Assembly: GCF_024622045.1 (NCBI RefSeq)
Contig: NZ_JANKBP010000008.1
DNA: 64,000 nucleotides
From: Rodentibacter caecimuris
GTDB taxonomy: Bacteria > Pseudomonadota > Gammaproteobacteria > Enterobacterales > Pasteurellaceae
Direction: 5' to 3' (one strand)
Below the pieces are notes generated by a model. The model worked only from the letters and a program-made list of their open reading frames with translations, made no database searches and was not told where the DNA came from. A program made the position numbers and the translations under genes. Position 1 is the stretch's first letter. Every line of letters starts with the position of its first letter. Below, piece after piece: positions 34,055-43,610 of the stretch.

Positions 34055-35488
34055 TTATTTCCAAGTTTGTTGTTCAAACACACGTTTTCTCAATTCCGGA
34101 TAATCTTCAATTTTAAATTCCGGTGTTTTTCCGGCCTTAAGTTGATGTCGATAGTCCTTCAGTAATTTCCATACAATCGGTGAAAGTAGCACGATTGCAA
34201 CCAAATTAAGAATTGCCATTACCGCCATAACCGTATCGGCAAAATTCCACACCACATTGCCTGAACGCACTGCACCGAAATAAACGAAAAACAGAACCGT
34301 CAAACGGAATAACAATACAAACCAAGGTTTATTTTTAATAAAACGGATATTACTTTCTGCGTAAGCATAGTTTCCGATAATTGAAGAATAAGCAAAAAGC
34401 AACAAGATAAATGCAAGGAAATGCAAGCCAAATTCACCTACATGATATTGCAAGGCGTTTTGTGTGAGAGAAATACTTTTGAGCGCTTCACTGCCATAAT
34501 TATTTGAAAGCAAAATCACCACAGCGGTGCAAGTACACACCATCATGGTGTCCACAAATACGCCTAACATTTGGACTAAACCTTGGCTGACAGGGTGTTT
34601 CACATGAGCAGCCGCTGCCGCATTAGGCGCCGATCCCATACCCGCTTCATTGGAAAATAAACCACGTTTAATCCCCATCATCATCGCTTTAGAAACCATC
34701 GCACCAAAAAAGCCGCCAGCCGCCGCATCAAAAGTAAAGGCGCTTTTGATGATGTTACCCACGACGGTTGGCACCATCTCAATATTCATACCAAGAATAA
34801 TGACCGCCATAATTAAGTAAAATAACGCCATCATAGGGACAAGACTGCTGGAAATCACGGCAATACGTTTGATACCGCCAAAAATAATAGCGGCGGTTAA
34901 AATAACTAACGCAATGCCGACATACTCACCCTGCCAATCCCAAGCATTATGCGTTGCTTCCACAATAGCATTTGATTGCACGGAATTGAACGCAAAACCG
35001 AAAGTAAAAATAAGTGCGACGGCAAATGCCACAGCCATACTGCGTGACTTCAAGCCTTGTACCATATAGTAAGCAGGCCCGCCACGAAATGAGCCGTCTT
35101 TATCCTGAACTTTAAATAGCTGCGCTAAGGTAGATTCCGCAAAGGCACTCGACATACCAATAAAGGCAGTCACCCACATCCAAAACACCGCGCCTTCTCC
35201 ACCGAGCGCGATAGCGGTCGCAACACCGCCAATATTGCCTACCCCAACACGGCTTGCTAATCCGGTGGCGAAAGCTTGAAACGGTGTTAAAGAATTTCCT
35301 TCAGCGGCCCGTCCAAACCACATTTCTCGAATACTGACAGGAAACAACCGCAACTGTACAAAGCCGGTGGTAATGGTAAAAAACAGACCTACACCAAGTA
35401 AAACGATAATTGTCAGGTTCCATAACGGTTCATCAAGATGTTCAACAATCCACATTAAGAATTGTTCTAAATAAGCAATTAATTCCAT
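34055..35488 (-). CDS. Sodium:alanine symporter family protein
   Basis: A 477-residue AGCS-family amino-acid:sodium symporter with about ten membrane segments. Family hallmarks: GVGNIGGVATAIALGGEGAVFWMWVTAFIG, FRGGPAYYM, and RGLFSNEAGMGSAPNAAAAA. Full length. Substrate is alanine or glycine by family; exact preference is not visible. Convergent with bcr. Confidence 0.92.
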   Translation of the reverse strand: MELIAYLEQFLMWIVEHLDEPLWNLTIIVLLGVGLFFTITTGFVQLRLFPVSIREMWFGRAAEGNSLTPFQAFATGLASRVGVGNIGGVATAIALGGEGAVFWMWVTAFIGMSSAFAESTLAQLFKVQDKDGSFRGGPAYYMVQGLKSRSMAVAFAVALIFTFGFAFNSVQSNAIVEATHNAWDWQGEYVGIALVILTAAIIFGGIKRIAVISSSLVPMMALFYLIMAVIILGMNIEMVPTVVGNIIKSAFTFDAAAGGFFGAMVSKAMMMGIKRGLFSNEAGMGSAPNAAAAAHVKHPVSQGLVQMLGVFVDTMMVCTCTAVVILLSNNYGSEALKSISLTQNALQYHVGEFGLHFLAFILLLFAYSSIIGNYAYAESNIRFIKNKPWFVLLFRLTVLFFVYFGAVRSGNVVWNFADTVMAVMAILNLVAIVLLSPIVWKLLKDYRHQLKAGKTPEFKIEDYPELRKRVFEQQTWK

Positions 35489-35618
35489 AGCATTCCTTCA
35501 AATAAATATGAGGGCAGAATTGTAGTGAAGAAGAATGAAAAAAGCGATATTTATCAAAAAATAAATCCATTTAAAAAGATTTTATCTAATAAAAACAAAC
35601 AATCATTAGATAAAAATA

Positions 35619-35647
35619 AAAGGCGTATAGAGAAAATATACGCCTTT
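35619..35647 (-). terminator. nagK terminator
   Basis: AAAGGCGTATA with TATACGCCTTT, an 11-bp stem and 7-base loop, followed on the minus strand by a T-rich run. Confidence 0.88.
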
Positions 35648-35653
35648 AAAAGA

Positions 35654-36568
35654 TTATTTAGTTAAAAATAATGCCGCCGCACCACGAACGCCGCCGGAAT
35701 CACCATGTTTGGCTTTTTTAATCGGCGGTACTTTTGCCGTACGCATTAAATGAGGCGGTAAAGCTTTCGGCAACGCTTCATAGAGATAATCAAAATTAGA
35801 CAGACCGCCACCTAATACAATCATATGCGGGTCGAATGCCGTGATAATATTTCCAATAGAAATAGCCGCCAATTCAACAAAAAGATTCACAAAATCGACC
35901 GCACTTTCTTTGCCCCGATAAAAGGCATCGATAATTTCACGGGCAGACAGCTTTTCCCCTTTGAGATCATGGTACAGCATTTCAAAACCACGACCGGAAA
36001 GATAGGTATCTAAGCACGCGTTATTACCGCAGCCACAGTCATAAATTGGGGCTTTATCCCAACCTAATAATTTCAACGCATGATAATTTAATTGCAAATG
36101 CCCAAGTTCACCAGCCATACCGACTTGACCGGAATGGACTTTTCCATTCAGCACAAAACCGCCGCCAAATCCTGTACCGAGAATCAATCCAAGCACAGTG
36201 GGATATTGTTGGTTTTCCTCATCCCATGCTTCAGATAAAGCAAAACAATTTGCATCATTTTCCGCCCGCACTTCACGCCCCAAACGAGCAGAAAGATCAC
36301 GTAAAATCGGCTTACCATCGGCAACACGAATATTGGTAATTTCCGCAAGCCCCGTTTGTTGATTCACAAATCCCGGCACCCCTAATCCAACCGTGCCACA
36401 TTCACCGAATTGCTCATCGGCACGATTGACTAAATCCGCAATCACATTCAGCCATTCGTCATAATCCGTTTTAGGCGTCGGCACGCGTTCTGAATACAGT
36501 TTTTCTAGTTTCTCATTAAATACGGCAAGTTCAATTTTTGTGCCGCCAATATCTAACCCATAGTACAT
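35654..36568 (-). CDS. nagK: N-acetyl-D-glucosamine kinase (ROK family)
   Basis: A 304-residue ROK kinase that phosphorylates N-acetylglucosamine, for cell-wall amino-sugar recycling. Motifs: DIGGTKIELAVF (phosphate loop), VPGFVN, ENDANCFALSEAW, LGTGFGGGFVLNG, GELGHLQL and the zinc-binding CGCGNNACLDTYLSGRG. Length matches E. coli NagK (303). Single gene between pgpB and the symporter. Confidence 0.93.
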   Translation of the reverse strand: MYYGLDIGGTKIELAVFNEKLEKLYSERVPTPKTDYDEWLNVIADLVNRADEQFGECGTVGLGVPGFVNQQTGLAEITNIRVADGKPILRDLSARLGREVRAENDANCFALSEAWDEENQQYPTVLGLILGTGFGGGFVLNGKVHSGQVGMAGELGHLQLNYHALKLLGWDKAPIYDCGCGNNACLDTYLSGRGFEMLYHDLKGEKLSAREIIDAFYRGKESAVDFVNLFVELAAISIGNIITAFDPHMIVLGGGLSNFDYLYEALPKALPPHLMRTAKVPPIKKAKHGDSGGVRGAAALFLTK

Positions 36569-36590
36569 AATCGGCTCCTTTTCTAAAACT

Positions 36591-36624
36591 GTGCGGTTAA
36601 AATCTCGGTTAATTTTAACCGCAC
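36591..36624. terminator. Paired uptake-sequence terminator after pgpB
   Basis: GTGCGGTTAAAAT with ATTTTAACCGCAC, a perfect 13-bp stem with an 8-base loop. It lies 14 bp past the pgpB stop (minus strand) and before the nagK start. Confidence 0.88.
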
Positions 36625-36637
36625 TTAAATTTTTCTG

Positions 36638-37363
36638 TTATGACGAAGATCGTTTTTTCTGTAAAAAACCAAAAATAACCAGATTCACCAACCAAGCAAA
36701 AACCGTTGCAACAAAAAGATCTATCGGATAATGCATACCAAGGCGCACACGGCTAATCAGCATAAGCAAACTCCACACAGCCATAATGCCCACCAATAGC
36801 TTAGCTTTCCACGAACGATTGCCTAATAATTGCGTAAATCCGACCGCAAGCATTAACCATGTAGCAGCAAAAATAGTATGTCCCGACGGGAAAGCATAGC
36901 CGGTTTCATTTTCATAATGGTTCACCAACCAAGCCGGTGTGTTTGGCTGCGTAGAATAAAAGTTTTTTGCAATAATTGCCCGCTGAGTGCGGTCATTTTC
37001 ATAAAATTTTTCTGTTGTTTGATTAGTTTGTTCCGCGAGATATACCGTGAACGGGCGTGGTTCTTTAAACATCGCCTTTAATCCCGTTTTTACCGCTTGA
37101 GTGGCGATAACGGAAAATGCCATCACAGCCACCCCTAACATCCACTGTTTACGACTTTTGAATAAAAAGCCAAAAATAAGAGCAAACACGCCACAGGTAA
37201 TCAAAGCATAAGGCACACTACCGGTTTCAGTAAGCAAATAAAGCCAATAATCCGCCTCCGTTAATTGCTCATTGCCATGCCATTGATAGGAAAATCCCCA
37301 CATAAAAAACGGTACAAGACAAAGTAATAACGTATATAATGACAGCCTCTTAAACATGCTCAC
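36638..37363 (-). CDS. pgpB: Phosphatidylglycerophosphatase B
   Basis: A 241-residue PAP2-type integral membrane phosphatase acting on phosphatidylglycerophosphate and undecaprenyl pyrophosphate. The three PAP2 motifs are clear: K-x6-RP (MFKEPRPFTVYL), PSGHT (GYAFPSGHTIFAATW) and SR-x5-H-x3-D (SRVRLGMHYPIDL). About six membrane segments. Divergent from ribA, the same pairing as in H. influenzae. Confidence 0.94.
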   Translation of the reverse strand: MSMFKRLSLYTLLLCLVPFFMWGFSYQWHGNEQLTEADYWLYLLTETGSVPYALITCGVFALIFGFLFKSRKQWMLGVAVMAFSVIATQAVKTGLKAMFKEPRPFTVYLAEQTNQTTEKFYENDRTQRAIIAKNFYSTQPNTPAWLVNHYENETGYAFPSGHTIFAATWLMLAVGFTQLLGNRSWKAKLLVGIMAVWSLLMLISRVRLGMHYPIDLFVATVFAWLVNLVIFGFLQKKRSSS

Positions 37364-37424
37364 CCCTTAATAATTAAAATAACGTGCGCATTTTAGCAGA
37401 AATGAAAATGAATAAGGATAGCTT

Positions 37425-38084
37425 ATGACAAAAATTCAGCTGGTTGCTCAAGCCAATTTACCTACCGAATACGGTATTTTTAAAATGGTAGGGTTTGAAT
37501 TTCCTGATACGAAAAAAGAACATGTTGCGTTAGTAATGGGCGATATTTCAAACAGCGATGAGCCTGTTTTAGCCCGAATTCATTCCGAGTGCTTAACCGG
37601 TGATGCCCTGCATAGTTTAAAATGCGACTGCGGTTTCCAACTTGCCACCGCACTTCGTCAAATTAAGGAAGAAGGGCGTGGTGTCTTAATTTATCACCGT
37701 GAAGAAGGACGTGGTATCGGCTTAATTAATAAAATTCGTGCTTACTCACTACAAGATCAAGGAATGGATACGATTGAAGCGAACCTCGCTCTAGGTTTCA
37801 AAGCGGATGAACGCAATTTTGAAGTCTGTGCCGATATATTTGAATTATTGGGGGTAAAAAAAGTGCGTTTAATGACAAACAATCCTGAAAAAGTGGAAAC
37901 GATGAAAAAAGCCGGGATTAATGTCGTTGAGCGTGTGCCGTTAAATGTGGGCGAAAATCGCTACAATACAAAATATTTAGACACAAAAGCCAAAAAAATG
38001 GGACATTACATTGTACATAACAATGAAGAACATCTAATGAACTGCCCACATTGCCAAGAAGAAGTGATACTTACTAAAAAATAA
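37425..38084 (+). CDS. ribA: GTP cyclohydrolase II
   Basis: A 219-residue RibA, the first step of riboflavin synthesis from GTP. Zinc-binding Cys in RIHSECLTGDALHSLKCDCG, then GVLIYHREEGRGIGL and the C-terminal MTNNPEKVETMKKAGI. No fused DHBP-synthase domain, so a single-function enzyme. Its own terminator follows. No FMN riboswitch is visible in the 61-bp gap upstream. Confidence 0.96.
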   Translation: MTKIQLVAQANLPTEYGIFKMVGFEFPDTKKEHVALVMGDISNSDEPVLARIHSECLTGDALHSLKCDCGFQLATALRQIKEEGRGVLIYHREEGRGIGLINKIRAYSLQDQGMDTIEANLALGFKADERNFEVCADIFELLGVKKVRLMTNNPEKVETMKKAGINVVERVPLNVGENRYNTKYLDTKAKKMGHYIVHNNEEHLMNCPHCQEEVILTKK

Positions 38085-38094
38085 AGCAAAATAT

Positions 38095-38114
38095 AACCGC
38101 ACTTTTGTGCGGTT
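38095..38114. terminator. ribA / argG terminator
   Basis: AACCGCAC-TTTT-GTGCGGTT, an 8-bp stem built from overlapping inverted uptake cores, between convergent genes. Confidence 0.82.
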
Positions 38115-38132
38115 ATTCATCTCAATTCAATG

Positions 38133-39467
38133 TTATTTTTTACCTAACTGTGGCAAAACCGAGTTTTTATTCGATACCAATAAACCGGTTTCCGCATAGA
38201 TTCCCAATTTACCACGGGTATCGGCAACATCAAGATTACGCATGGTTAATTGACCGATACGATCAATCGGATCAAACGGTGCGTCTTCCACTTTTTCCAT
38301 ACTCAAACGCTCTGCCTCATAAGTTAAATTCGGCGATTCTGTATTTAAGATCGTGAAATCATTACCGCGGCGTAATTCTAACGTCACCGTACCTGTAATC
38401 GCCTTAGCAACCCAACGTTGTGCCGTTTCACGTAACATTAACGCTTGCGGATCAAACCAACGACCTTGGTATAACAAACGACCTAAGCGTAAACCATTAA
38501 TACGGTATTGTTCAATGGTATCTTCATTATGAATCCCCGTCACTAAACGCTCGTAGGCAATGTGCAATAATGCCATTCCCGGTGCTTCATAAATACCGCG
38601 GGATTTTGCCTCAATAATACGGTTTTCAATTTGATCGGACATCCCTAAACCATGGCGACCGCCGATACGGTTGGCTTCAAGCATCATTTCTACCGAGTCA
38701 TCAAAACGTTTACCGTTTAATGCTACCGGTACACCCTCTTCAAAGGTGATTGTTACGGTTTCCGGTTTGATTTCAACGTTTTCGTCCCAAAACGCCACGC
38801 CCATAATTGGTTTAACAATCTTCATACCGGTACTTAATTCTTCCAAATCTTTTGCTTCATGGGTTGCACCAAGAATATTGGAATCCGTTGAATAGGCTTT
38901 TTCCACCGACATTTTATAATCAAAGCCGTTTTCAACTAAGAATTTAGACATCTCAAAACGACCACCCAGCTCATGGATAAATTGATCATCCAACCAAGGT
39001 TTATAGATTTTTAATTTTGGGTTAGTTAATAAACCGTAACGGTAGAAACGCTCAATATCGTTACCTTTGAAAGTCGAACCATCTCCCCAAATATTGACAT
39101 CATCTTCTTTCATCGCCGCAACGAGCATCGTACCGGTTACCGCACGACCAAGCGGCGTGGTGTTGAAGTAAGGAATACCGCCTGTTGAAATGTGGAATGC
39201 GCCACATTGAATCGCCGCAATCCCTTCGTGAACCAACTGAGCGCGGCAATCAACCAAACGGGCATTTTCCGCCCCATAAGCCATCGCTTTTTTAGGAATC
39301 GCATTATAATCATCCTCATCCGGCTGACCTAAATTTGCCGTATAAGCATAAGGCACCGCACCTTTTTGACGCATCCAAAGTAATGCCGCACTGGTATCTA
39401 AACCGCCGGAAAAGGCAATCCCTACTTTTTGACCTTTGGGTAAACCTTGCAAAATCGTATTTGACAT
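38133..39467 (-). CDS. argG: Argininosuccinate synthase
   Basis: A 444-residue ArgG, joining citrulline and aspartate with ATP in arginine synthesis. N-terminal PP-loop VGIAFSGGLDTSAALLW, then YTANLGQPDEDDYNAIP and NIWGDGSTFKGNDIERFYRYG. The length fits the gamma-proteobacterial long class (E. coli 447). A weak ArgR-like TGAAT-N-rich palindrome may lie near 39493-39507 but is not good enough to annotate separately. Confidence 0.96.
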   Translation of the reverse strand: MSNTILQGLPKGQKVGIAFSGGLDTSAALLWMRQKGAVPYAYTANLGQPDEDDYNAIPKKAMAYGAENARLVDCRAQLVHEGIAAIQCGAFHISTGGIPYFNTTPLGRAVTGTMLVAAMKEDDVNIWGDGSTFKGNDIERFYRYGLLTNPKLKIYKPWLDDQFIHELGGRFEMSKFLVENGFDYKMSVEKAYSTDSNILGATHEAKDLEELSTGMKIVKPIMGVAFWDENVEIKPETVTITFEEGVPVALNGKRFDDSVEMMLEANRIGGRHGLGMSDQIENRIIEAKSRGIYEAPGMALLHIAYERLVTGIHNEDTIEQYRINGLRLGRLLYQGRWFDPQALMLRETAQRWVAKAITGTVTLELRRGNDFTILNTESPNLTYEAERLSMEKVEDAPFDPIDRIGQLTMRNLDVADTRGKLGIYAETGLLVSNKNSVLPQLGKK

Positions 39468-39605
39468 ATTTTTTCCTTACTTAACGTTGTTTTGAATATT
39501 TAATCATTTTAAGTGAATAAAAACTCGATAAAATATAACCGCACTTCTATCATTTGTCTAGCGGTTTCCATACTAAGCAAACCATTTTCACGGCTTTTTA
39601 TCTAT

Positions 39606-39635
39606 AAAAATCCCTGCCTTCTTAGCAGGGTTTTT
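39606..39635. terminator. purC terminator
   Basis: CCCTGC and GCAGGG around CTTCTTA, with A run on the left and T run on the right; serves purC on the minus strand. Confidence 0.87.
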
Positions 39636-39639
39636 AGCA

Positions 39640-40506
39640 TTATTGAGTTAAAAGATCTAAAGCCTCTTGATATTTCGCAACCGTCTTTTCAATAACATCA
39701 GCCGGAACTTTAGGGGCTGGCGGTTGTTTGTTCCAACCGCTATTTTCTAACCAGTCGCGTACAAATTGCTTATCAAATGAAGGCGGATTCGTGCCTTCTT
39801 TATAAGTATCAATCGACCAAAAACGGCTTGAATCCGGCGTTAATACCTCATCCATCAGGGTTAGTGTACCCTCTTCATCCAGCCCAAATTCAAATTTAGT
39901 ATCACAGATAATAATGCCTTTAGTGAGTGCATATTCCGCCGCTGCCGTATAAAGCGCAATCGCTTTTTCTTTAACTTGAGCCGCCAAATCAGCGCCAATT
40001 AATTTTTCACATTCTTCATAGCTGATATTAATATCGTGATTACCCACTTCCTCTTTGCTTGACGGAGTAAAAATCGGCTCCGGCAATTTGCTTGCTTCCA
40101 GCAAACCTTCCGGCAGCTTCAAGCCACAAATCGTGCCGGTTTGCTGATAGTCTTTTAACCCGCTTCCGGTTAAATAACCGCGCACAATAGATTCAATTTT
40201 AATCGGATTCAAACGTTTGCAAACTACCGCGCGATCTTTCACTAAATCCGCTTCTTCTTTTGGCAATACATCATAAACAGAATCGCCGGTGAAATGGTTC
40301 GGCATAATATGTGCCAATTTGTTAAACCAAAAATTAGAAATTTGCGTCAAAATCTCGCCTTTTCGTGGAATAGGATCATCTAAAATCACATCAAATGCCG
40401 AGAGCCGATCTGTGGCGACCATCAACATTCGCTTATCATCAATTTCGTAAAGATCACGCACTTTACCGGAGTAGATTTTTTTCAGACTTAGGTTTTGTTG
40501 TGTCAT
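39640..40506 (-). CDS. purC: SAICAR synthase
   Basis: A 288-residue phosphoribosylaminoimidazole-succinocarboxamide synthase of purine synthesis. Family blocks: KIYSGKVRDLYEID, LSAFDVILDDPIPRKG, IVRGYLTGSGLKDYQ, LIICDTKFEFG-like (GIIICDTKFEFGLDEEG) and TPDSSRFW. It is the longer version than E. coli PurC (237). A PurR palindrome lies 58 bp upstream. Confidence 0.95.
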   Translation of the reverse strand: MTQQNLSLKKIYSGKVRDLYEIDDKRMLMVATDRLSAFDVILDDPIPRKGEILTQISNFWFNKLAHIMPNHFTGDSVYDVLPKEEADLVKDRAVVCKRLNPIKIESIVRGYLTGSGLKDYQQTGTICGLKLPEGLLEASKLPEPIFTPSSKEEVGNHDINISYEECEKLIGADLAAQVKEKAIALYTAAAEYALTKGIIICDTKFEFGLDEEGTLTLMDEVLTPDSSRFWSIDTYKEGTNPPSFDKQFVRDWLENSGWNKQPPAPKVPADVIEKTVAKYQEALDLLTQ

Positions 40507-40563
40507 GGGTTATACCTTTTTTATTGCGGTAAAAAATCGGCGCATATTGTACCGCACTTTTTA

Positions 40564-40577
40564 AGCAAACGTTTGCT
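40564..40577. promoter_or_regulatory. PurR operator
   Basis: AGCAAACGTTTGCT is a perfect 14-bp palindrome matching the PurR box (GCAAACGTTTGC core). It lies between the divergent purC and prfC, 58 bp from purC. Confidence 0.88.
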
Positions 40578-40683
40578 ATTTTTGAAAAAATAATAAAGTT
40601 CGTTGAATTTTTCCAATTTAATTTGAGCAAAATCTTAAAATCAGCGAAAATAGCGGACATTTTTTAATGAACAAGAGAAGATC

Positions 40684-42264
40684 ATGACTTATCCTCAAGA
40701 AGTGAATAAACGCCGTACTTTTGCAATTATTTCCCACCCCGATGCGGGTAAAACAACCATTACCGAAAAGGTACTTTTATACGGCAATGCCATTCAAACC
40801 GCCGGTTCGGTAAAAGGCAAAGGCTCGGCAGCACATGCCAAATCCGACTGGATGGAAATGGAAAAGCAACGCGGCATTTCCATTACCACCTCTGTGATGC
40901 AATTTCCTTATAATGATTGTTTGGTCAATCTGCTTGATACCCCGGGACACGAGGATTTCTCGGAAGATACCTACCGCACTTTAACGGCAGTGGACAGCTG
41001 TCTAATGGTCATTGATTCCGCGAAAGGTGTTGAGGAACGGACGATTAAATTAATGGAAGTCACCCGTTTGCGCGATACGCCGATTATCACCTTTATGAAC
41101 AAACTTGACCGTGATATTCGCGATCCCATGGAATTGTTGGACGAAGTGGAAAATGTACTGAAAATTCGTTGTGCCCCGATCACTTGGCCGATCGGCTGCG
41201 GTAAATTGTTTAAAGGCGTCTATCATCTGAGTAAAGACGAAACTTATTTATACCAGTCAGGGCAAGGCTCAACGATTCAAGAAGTACGCATTGTGAAGGG
41301 ATTGAATAACCCTGAATTAGATGAGGCAGTGGGCGATGATTTAGCCCAACAATTGCGTGATGAATTGGAATTGGTACAAGGGGCGAGCAATGAATTTGAG
41401 TATGATGCCTTTATCAAAGGTGAATTAACCCCTGTATTTTTTGGCACCGCACTTGGCAATTTCGGTGTTGATCATTTCCTTGACGGTTTAACCGAATGGG
41501 CGCCAAAACCACAGGCACGCCAAGCGGATACTCGCACGGTAGAAAGCTCGGAAGAAAAATTTAGCGGTTTCGTGTTCAAAATTCAAGCCAATATGGATCC
41601 AAAACACCGCGATCGTGTTGCCTTTATGCGTGTGGTTTCCGGTAAATATGAAAAAGGAATGAAGCTTAAGCACGTGCGTATTGGTAAAGATGTAGTGATT
41701 TCTGATGCGCTAACCTTTATGGCTGGGGATCGGGCCCACGCTGAAGAAGCCTATGCCGGCGATATTATCGGTTTGCATAATCACGGCACAATCCAAATTG
41801 GCGATACCTTCACCCAAGGTGAAAATTTAAAATTCACCGGAATTCCAAATTTCGCACCTGAATTATTCCGCCGCATTCGTCTGAAAGATCCGCTCAAACA
41901 AAAGCAGTTGTTAAAAGGTTTAGTACAGCTTTCCGAAGAGGGGGCGGTGCAAGTCTTCCGTCCGCTTCTCAACAACGATTTAATCGTAGGAGCGGTTGGT
42001 GTGCTACAGTTTGATGTTGTGGTATCCCGACTAAAAACAGAATACAACGTAGAAGCTATTTATGAAAATGTGAACGTTGCAACAGCTCGTTGGGTAGAAT
42101 GTAGCGATGGGAAGAAATTTGAAGAGTTTAAGCGTAAGAATGAGCAAAATCTAGCTTTAGATGGAGGAGATAATCTGACTTATATCGCGCCAACAATGGT
42201 AAATTTGAATTTAGCTCAGGAACGCTACCCTGATATTGCTTTCTTCAAAACGAGAGAACATTAG
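40684..42264 (+). CDS. prfC: Peptide chain release factor 3
   Basis: A 526-residue translational GTPase that recycles RF1/RF2. GTPase motifs: ISHPDAGKTTITEK (G1), RGISITTSVMQF (G2), DTPGHEDF (G3), NKLDRD (G4). Full length, ending YPDIAFFKTREH, close to the E. coli end. Start ATG 40684 follows GAACAAGAGAAGATC. Ends in an uptake-sequence hairpin. Confidence 0.96.
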   Translation: MTYPQEVNKRRTFAIISHPDAGKTTITEKVLLYGNAIQTAGSVKGKGSAAHAKSDWMEMEKQRGISITTSVMQFPYNDCLVNLLDTPGHEDFSEDTYRTLTAVDSCLMVIDSAKGVEERTIKLMEVTRLRDTPIITFMNKLDRDIRDPMELLDEVENVLKIRCAPITWPIGCGKLFKGVYHLSKDETYLYQSGQGSTIQEVRIVKGLNNPELDEAVGDDLAQQLRDELELVQGASNEFEYDAFIKGELTPVFFGTALGNFGVDHFLDGLTEWAPKPQARQADTRTVESSEEKFSGFVFKIQANMDPKHRDRVAFMRVVSGKYEKGMKLKHVRIGKDVVISDALTFMAGDRAHAEEAYAGDIIGLHNHGTIQIGDTFTQGENLKFTGIPNFAPELFRRIRLKDPLKQKQLLKGLVQLSEEGAVQVFRPLLNNDLIVGAVGVLQFDVVVSRLKTEYNVEAIYENVNVATARWVECSDGKKFEEFKRKNEQNLALDGGDNLTYIAPTMVNLNLAQERYPDIAFFKTREH

Positions 42265-42272
42265 GAAAATGC

Positions 42273-42306
42273 AAAAAGTGCGGTCAATTTTGATCGCATT
42301 TTTTTT
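42273..42306 (+). terminator. prfC terminator
   Basis: AAAAAGTGCGGTCA with a slightly mismatched TGATCGCATTTTTT, followed by more T. Confidence 0.82.
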
Positions 42307-42366
42307 ATATAGTAAAACTAAAAAATCTTAAACAGGCTAAATCGAAACGGAACAATCAAGATGATA

Positions 42367-42441
42367 TGGCTGGGGTACTAGGATTCGAACCTAGGGATGC
42401 CGAGATCAAAACCCGGTGCCTTACCGCTTGGCGATACCCCA
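42367..42441 (-). tRNA. tRNA-Gln(TTG), downstream copy
   Basis: A 75-base cloverleaf with acceptor TGGGGTA/TACCCCA, anticodon loop TTTTGAT (TTG), T loop TTCGAAT and encoded CCA. It is the second of two identical copies on the minus strand; the A-T first pair (T1) is normal for Gln tRNA. Confidence 0.95.
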
Positions 42442-42486
42442 ATAGAGTTTCTTTTAATTAAGAATAAAGAATATTTTAGGATAGTA

Positions 42487-42561
42487 TGGCTGGGGTACTA
42501 GGATTCGAACCTAGGGATGCCGAGATCAAAACCCGGTGCCTTACCGCTTGGCGATACCCCA
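42487..42561 (-). tRNA. tRNA-Gln(TTG), upstream copy
   Basis: Same 75-base sequence as the next copy, 45 bp apart; anticodon TTG, CCA encoded. Part of a Met-Leu-Gln-Gln tRNA transcript on the minus strand. Confidence 0.95.
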
Positions 42562-42590
42562 ACTACTATTTTGACTTACAAAGCGATAAA

Positions 42591-42675
42591 TGGTGCGGGA
42601 CGAGGGACTTGAACCCACACACCTCTCGGCGCCAGAACCTAAATCTGGTGCGTCTACCAATTTCGCCAGTCCCGC
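42591..42675 (-). tRNA. tRNA-Leu(TAG)
   Basis: An 85-base tRNA with a long variable arm. Acceptor GCGGGAC/GTCCCGC, anticodon loop TTTAGGT (TAG), T loop TTCAAGT, encoded CCA. Confidence 0.95.
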
Positions 42676-42678
42676 AAA

Positions 42679-42755
42679 TGGTGGCTACAGCGAGATTCGA
42701 ACTTGCGACCCCAACATTATGAGTGTTGTGCTCTAACCAACTGAGCTATGTAGCC
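42679..42755 (-). tRNA. tRNA-Met(CAT), elongator
   Basis: A 77-base tRNA with acceptor GGCTACA/TGTAGCC, anticodon loop CTCATAA (CAT), T loop TTCGAAT and encoded CCA. The paired first base rules out initiator tRNA. It is first in the four-tRNA set, 3 bp before tRNA-Leu. Confidence 0.95.
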
Positions 42756-42878
42756 TCTTATTTGCTAACCATATCGGCTTTGCGGAGCGTATTATGCTGA
42801 TTTGCCTCTACCTCGTCAATCATTTTTTGTAAAAATCCTAATTTTTAGGTTCAGTTGATTATAAAAAAAACGCTTTTG

Positions 42879-43610
42879 TTATTTTTTATCCAGTTCAGTC
42901 ACGGAGATCATTCCAACAAAATGCTTCCAATGGAAACTGCTAAAGCTATCGGGGATATACCAATTAGAAATCGTCCCGTCTAAGTACAAGGCATGGTAAC
43001 AGCCTATTTTTTGTAATCCCTGACTGAAAGTATAAAGATTCGGTTTTCCTGATGTCGTTAAAATAAAAAACAATCGGTTTTTCTTATCCAAACATACGGC
43101 ATTACGTTTATGATAACTTTCCAATCCTGCTCTAAATTGACGATTTATCTTCCCTTCAATCAGTAGCATAGGGCCGGATTGCATAGCAAATGTTGGTTTT
43201 AATTGTTTTTGCTGATAAGCTTTTGTCGTGAGAATGTAAGCCGTCTTGCCGACTAAGGCAAACACACCATTCGGCTGAATGTGGAAATTCCCTTTCCCTC
43301 GTTTATTATTCAGAGGATTTAATTCTTGCCCATTTTCAATCCATAAGCCTGCCGGTGCGTTATGTTTACTATAAATACCGGCATTCATGAGCATTTTTAT
43401 TTGATAATCTTTTTGTAAGGCACGTTTCAGATTGGTAAGAGAATTGTAGTTTTGGCCTTTGCCATCCCGCCAATGTAATCTCACTTCTTCCGGTTTAGCG
43501 TGAAAAATCCCGTAGGTAATATCCGCATCGGTAAAAGTTCGATACTCCGCCAGCGTAGGCAATGTGATAAGCGCACCAAGTGCGGTCAAAAATTTAACTA
43601 TTTTTTTCAT
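42879..43610 (-). CDS. Phosphodiester glycosidase (NAGPA) domain protein, secreted
   Basis: A 243-residue exported protein: signal peptide MKKIVKFLTALGALITLPTLA, then a domain related to N-acetylglucosamine-1-phosphodiester alpha-N-acetylglucosaminidase. Supporting segments are LMNAGIYSKHNAPAGLWIENGQ, NFHIQPNGVFAL, FAMQSGPMLLIEGKIN, and CYHALYLDGTISNWYIP. Family members are periplasmic or secreted; the natural substrate is not known. The start overlaps the hemA end by 17 bp, so translation is coupled to hemA. Confidence 0.82.
   Translation of the reverse strand: MKKIVKFLTALGALITLPTLAEYRTFTDADITYGIFHAKPEEVRLHWRDGKGQNYNSLTNLKRALQKDYQIKMLMNAGIYSKHNAPAGLWIENGQELNPLNNKRGKGNFHIQPNGVFALVGKTAYILTTKAYQQKQLKPTFAMQSGPMLLIEGKINRQFRAGLESYHKRNAVCLDKKNRLFFILTTSGKPNLYTFSQGLQKIGCYHALYLDGTISNWYIPDSFSSFHWKHFVGMISVTELDKK

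Noticed and set aside
39493..39507. ArgR box upstream of argG
   Set aside because: TGAATATTTAATCAT is one base short and only half matches the palindrome; too weak to annotate.
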